Assembly: GCF_004551525.1 (NCBI RefSeq)
Contig: NZ_SATR01000008.1
Span: 62,001-126,000, forward strand
From: Vibrio ouci
Lineage (GTDB): Bacteria; Pseudomonadota; Gammaproteobacteria; Enterobacterales; Vibrionaceae
Length of the DNA stretch: 64,000 bases
Direction of reading: 5' to 3'
Part shown: in pieces, positions 63,601 through 64,000 of the stretch
Position numbering within the stretch: position 1 is the stretch's first letter
Layout of the letters: every line of letters begins with the position of its first letter
Notes under the pieces: model-generated
Told to the model about the DNA's origin: nothing
The model's database searches: none
The model's input: the letters and a program-made list of their open reading frames with translations, nothing else
Translations under genes and position numbers: made by a program

Positions 63601-64000
63601 GTGATGATCTTGGTGCCGTGACCGAAGATGATGATACGCCACTCCTTACTGACTCTGGCACCTTAACTATTTCAGATGCTGATAGCGGCGAATCTGAATT
63701 TAAACCAAGCAGCGTGGTTGCTTCTGCGGGCGCATTGGGTTCACTAACCATTGATGCAGCAGGTAATTGGGACTACCAAGTCGATAATGCTGACGTGCAA
63801 TACCTAGGCGAAGGCGAAACCAAAGTTGAAATCTTCACGGTTGAGTCGCTCGACGGTACCGAGCACACCATTCCGGTGACCATCACTGGCATCAACGACA
63901 GCGCAGTGATCTCAGGTGACGATGTCGGCACGGTAACCGAAGACGAGTCCACCCCACAGCTTGTTGATACAGGCTCATTGCGTATTTCTGATGTCGATGG
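60615..64000 (+). CDS. Giant VCBS-repeat adhesin with LapA-type retention module (3' end beyond window)
   Basis: Open frame from ATG 60615 (AAAGGAG upstream) to the window end, at least 1128 residues. There is no Sec signal at the N-terminus, as expected for a type I-secreted protein. Residues 1 to about 120 resemble the retention module of LapA/FrhA adhesins: IAIDTYNNVRVLLVGEPL, then DPTALDELAAAAG with an Ala-Ala-Gly (about 89-91) like the LapG protease site. Two linker domains (about 150-360) precede VCBS repeats of 105-106 residues. The secretion signal should be at the missing C-terminus. Likely role: biofilm or host surface adhesion. Confidence 0.88.
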   Translation, partial: MEQSLNLPQGARIAIDTYNNVRVLLVGEPLLPGEIAVSASELFDQFPELSVNISTLLGQTSQLPPQVDEVIRLLEQGLDPTALDELAAAAGNLLGASSTVAQTVERDGAETIAQTNFETQGFSRQQDQEEISLFDNPSYQFSNTSPSVVNEVRTYVEESGFNAVLPALPSDVNGDQLLITVTKLPSKGFMSHLDGTPLVVGENLSLTQLQEVCFHAPDECEQGEVAGLFSYSVDDGANASNSVQEASVQILLQPINDAPVAFDSEDSVIENQTLEGRLPDGEDVDGTIVSYQLVANTELGNVTVNSDGSFVFETGTDFDFLPEGETTQVSFLYSVTDDGGLGSELQTVTITVTGINDAAVIAGVDFGQVVEDSQEVKLTDSGQLTVTDVDGEQQELFDTESVIPSAGVLGLLEIDETGLWQYSVDNADVQYLGEGETKQEIFTVSSVDGTEHTVTVTIIGLNDAAVIAGQDTGSVKEDESTPLLTESGALTITDVDGADEELFVPASLTAPEDAIGTLTIDENGQWNFELENSSIQYLGEGETITQVYTVESIDGTSHPITIQIIGTNDAAVITGDDVGTVTEDESTPQLTDTGSLRISDVDGEDEELFVAATGITSAGALGSLDITQDGDWTYTVDNADVQYLAEGETKVETFTVESLDGTEHTVTVTIIGVNDSAEIAGDDVGAVTEDDDTPLLTDSGTLTISDADDGESEFKPSSVVASAGALGSLTIDGAGNWDYQVDNADVQYLGEGETKVETFTVESLDGTQHTITVTITGVNDSAEIAGDDVGAVTEDDDTPLLTDSGTLTISDADTGEAEFKPTSVVASAGALGSLTIDEAGNWDYVVANDSVQYLAEGETKVETFTVESLDGTQHTITVTITGVNDSAVIAGVDTGEVTEDDSNPLLADSGTLTISDADTGEAEFKPSSVVASAGVLGSLIIDAAGNWDYQVDNADVQYLGEGETKVETFTVESLDGTEHTITVTIIGVNDSAEIAGDDLGAVTEDDDTPLLTDSGTLTISDADSGESEFKPSSVVASAGALGSLTIDAAGNWDYQVDNADVQYLGEGETKVEIFTVESLDGTEHTIPVTITGINDSAVISGDDVGTVTEDESTPQLVDTGSLRISDVD
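61701..64000 (+). repeat. Tandem VCBS repeats of 318 and 315 bp
   Basis: Repeat cores (D-x-G before VTED, ending ITGxNDxAxIAG) recur from about 61707, 62025, 62343, 62661, 62976, 63291, 63606 and 63921. The first three steps are 318 bp and the later ones 315 bp. The later units are nearly identical in DNA sequence, a sign of recent duplication or ongoing homogenisation. Confidence 0.9.

Noticed and set aside
61901..63751. Series of leftward open frames of about 95-115 codons
   Set aside because: They recur at the VCBS repeat period and are antisense shadows of the repeats; their Ser/Thr-rich composition reflects the repeats' codon use.

Overview
This window is the origin-proximal part of a secondary chromosome (chromosome 2) of a Vibrio-type bacterium. 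The replication initiator gene rctB (7169-9139), an iteron origin (oriCII, about 9240-10000) and parA2-parB2 (10387-12583) sit side by side. Six copies of the 15-bp chromosome 2 centromere palindrome (NTTTACANTGTAAAN, parS2) lie between 1.5 and 27 kb. No rRNA, tRNA, insertion sequence, integrase or CRISPR array was seen, and most genes look like stable, vertically inherited Vibrionaceae genes.

Layout. 1-4200: a Fic/YhfG toxin-antitoxin-like pair, a short-chain dehydrogenase with its LysR regulator, a YebC/YeeN protein and small conserved proteins. 4486-6789: a Fur-box-preceded operon with two peptide-type ABC ATPases but no permease or binding protein. 6300-10386: extra RctB-site-like motifs, rctB and oriCII. 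10387-14664: parA2, parB2, tmcA. 14680-27079: a chemosensory operon (STAS, CheY, CheA, two CheW, a soluble triple-PAS chemoreceptor, CheR, CheD, CheB, a second receptor, then a STAS protein and a REC-PP2C-kinase regulator), bracketed by parS2 sites and preceded by a LuxR/HapR-like site. 27181-32060: a FapA/DUF342 protein, then a leftward block (NifW-like protein, exonuclease, homocysteine methyltransferase, YcaQ-type glycosylase). 32299-38484: a tightly packed seven-gene operon (DedA, ATP-grasp, DinB-like, NRDE, YHS, two-domain acyltransferase, EamA exporter) with no established joint function. 38492-43797: the malI / malX-malY-manA locus. 43886-47156: leftward housekeeping and stress genes, including a small His-rich secreted peptide. 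47359-53126: hybrid kinase, short phosphate-binding-like protein, porin, then a GH1 phospho-glucosidase. 53166-59817: YjbR protein, IclR regulator with a degenerate arginase-family protein, Tat-exported PhoX, and a second PBP2. 60615 to the end: the start of a giant VCBS-repeat adhesin with a LapA/FrhA-type retention module.

How it fits together. RctB, the 12-mer iterons, the 18-bp AT-rich repeats and a DnaA box form the replication start; ParA2, ParB2 and parS2 segregate it. The chemosensory operon combines a complete adaptation set (CheR, CheB, CheD, and a receptor ending in a CheR-tether-like xWxxF) with a partner-switch module (STAS antagonist plus phosphatase/kinase regulator). This suggests that array output may feed a sigma or anti-sigma switch rather than the flagellum. 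That module, the seven-gene operon and the extra RctB sites beside rctB are the best candidates for undescribed biology.
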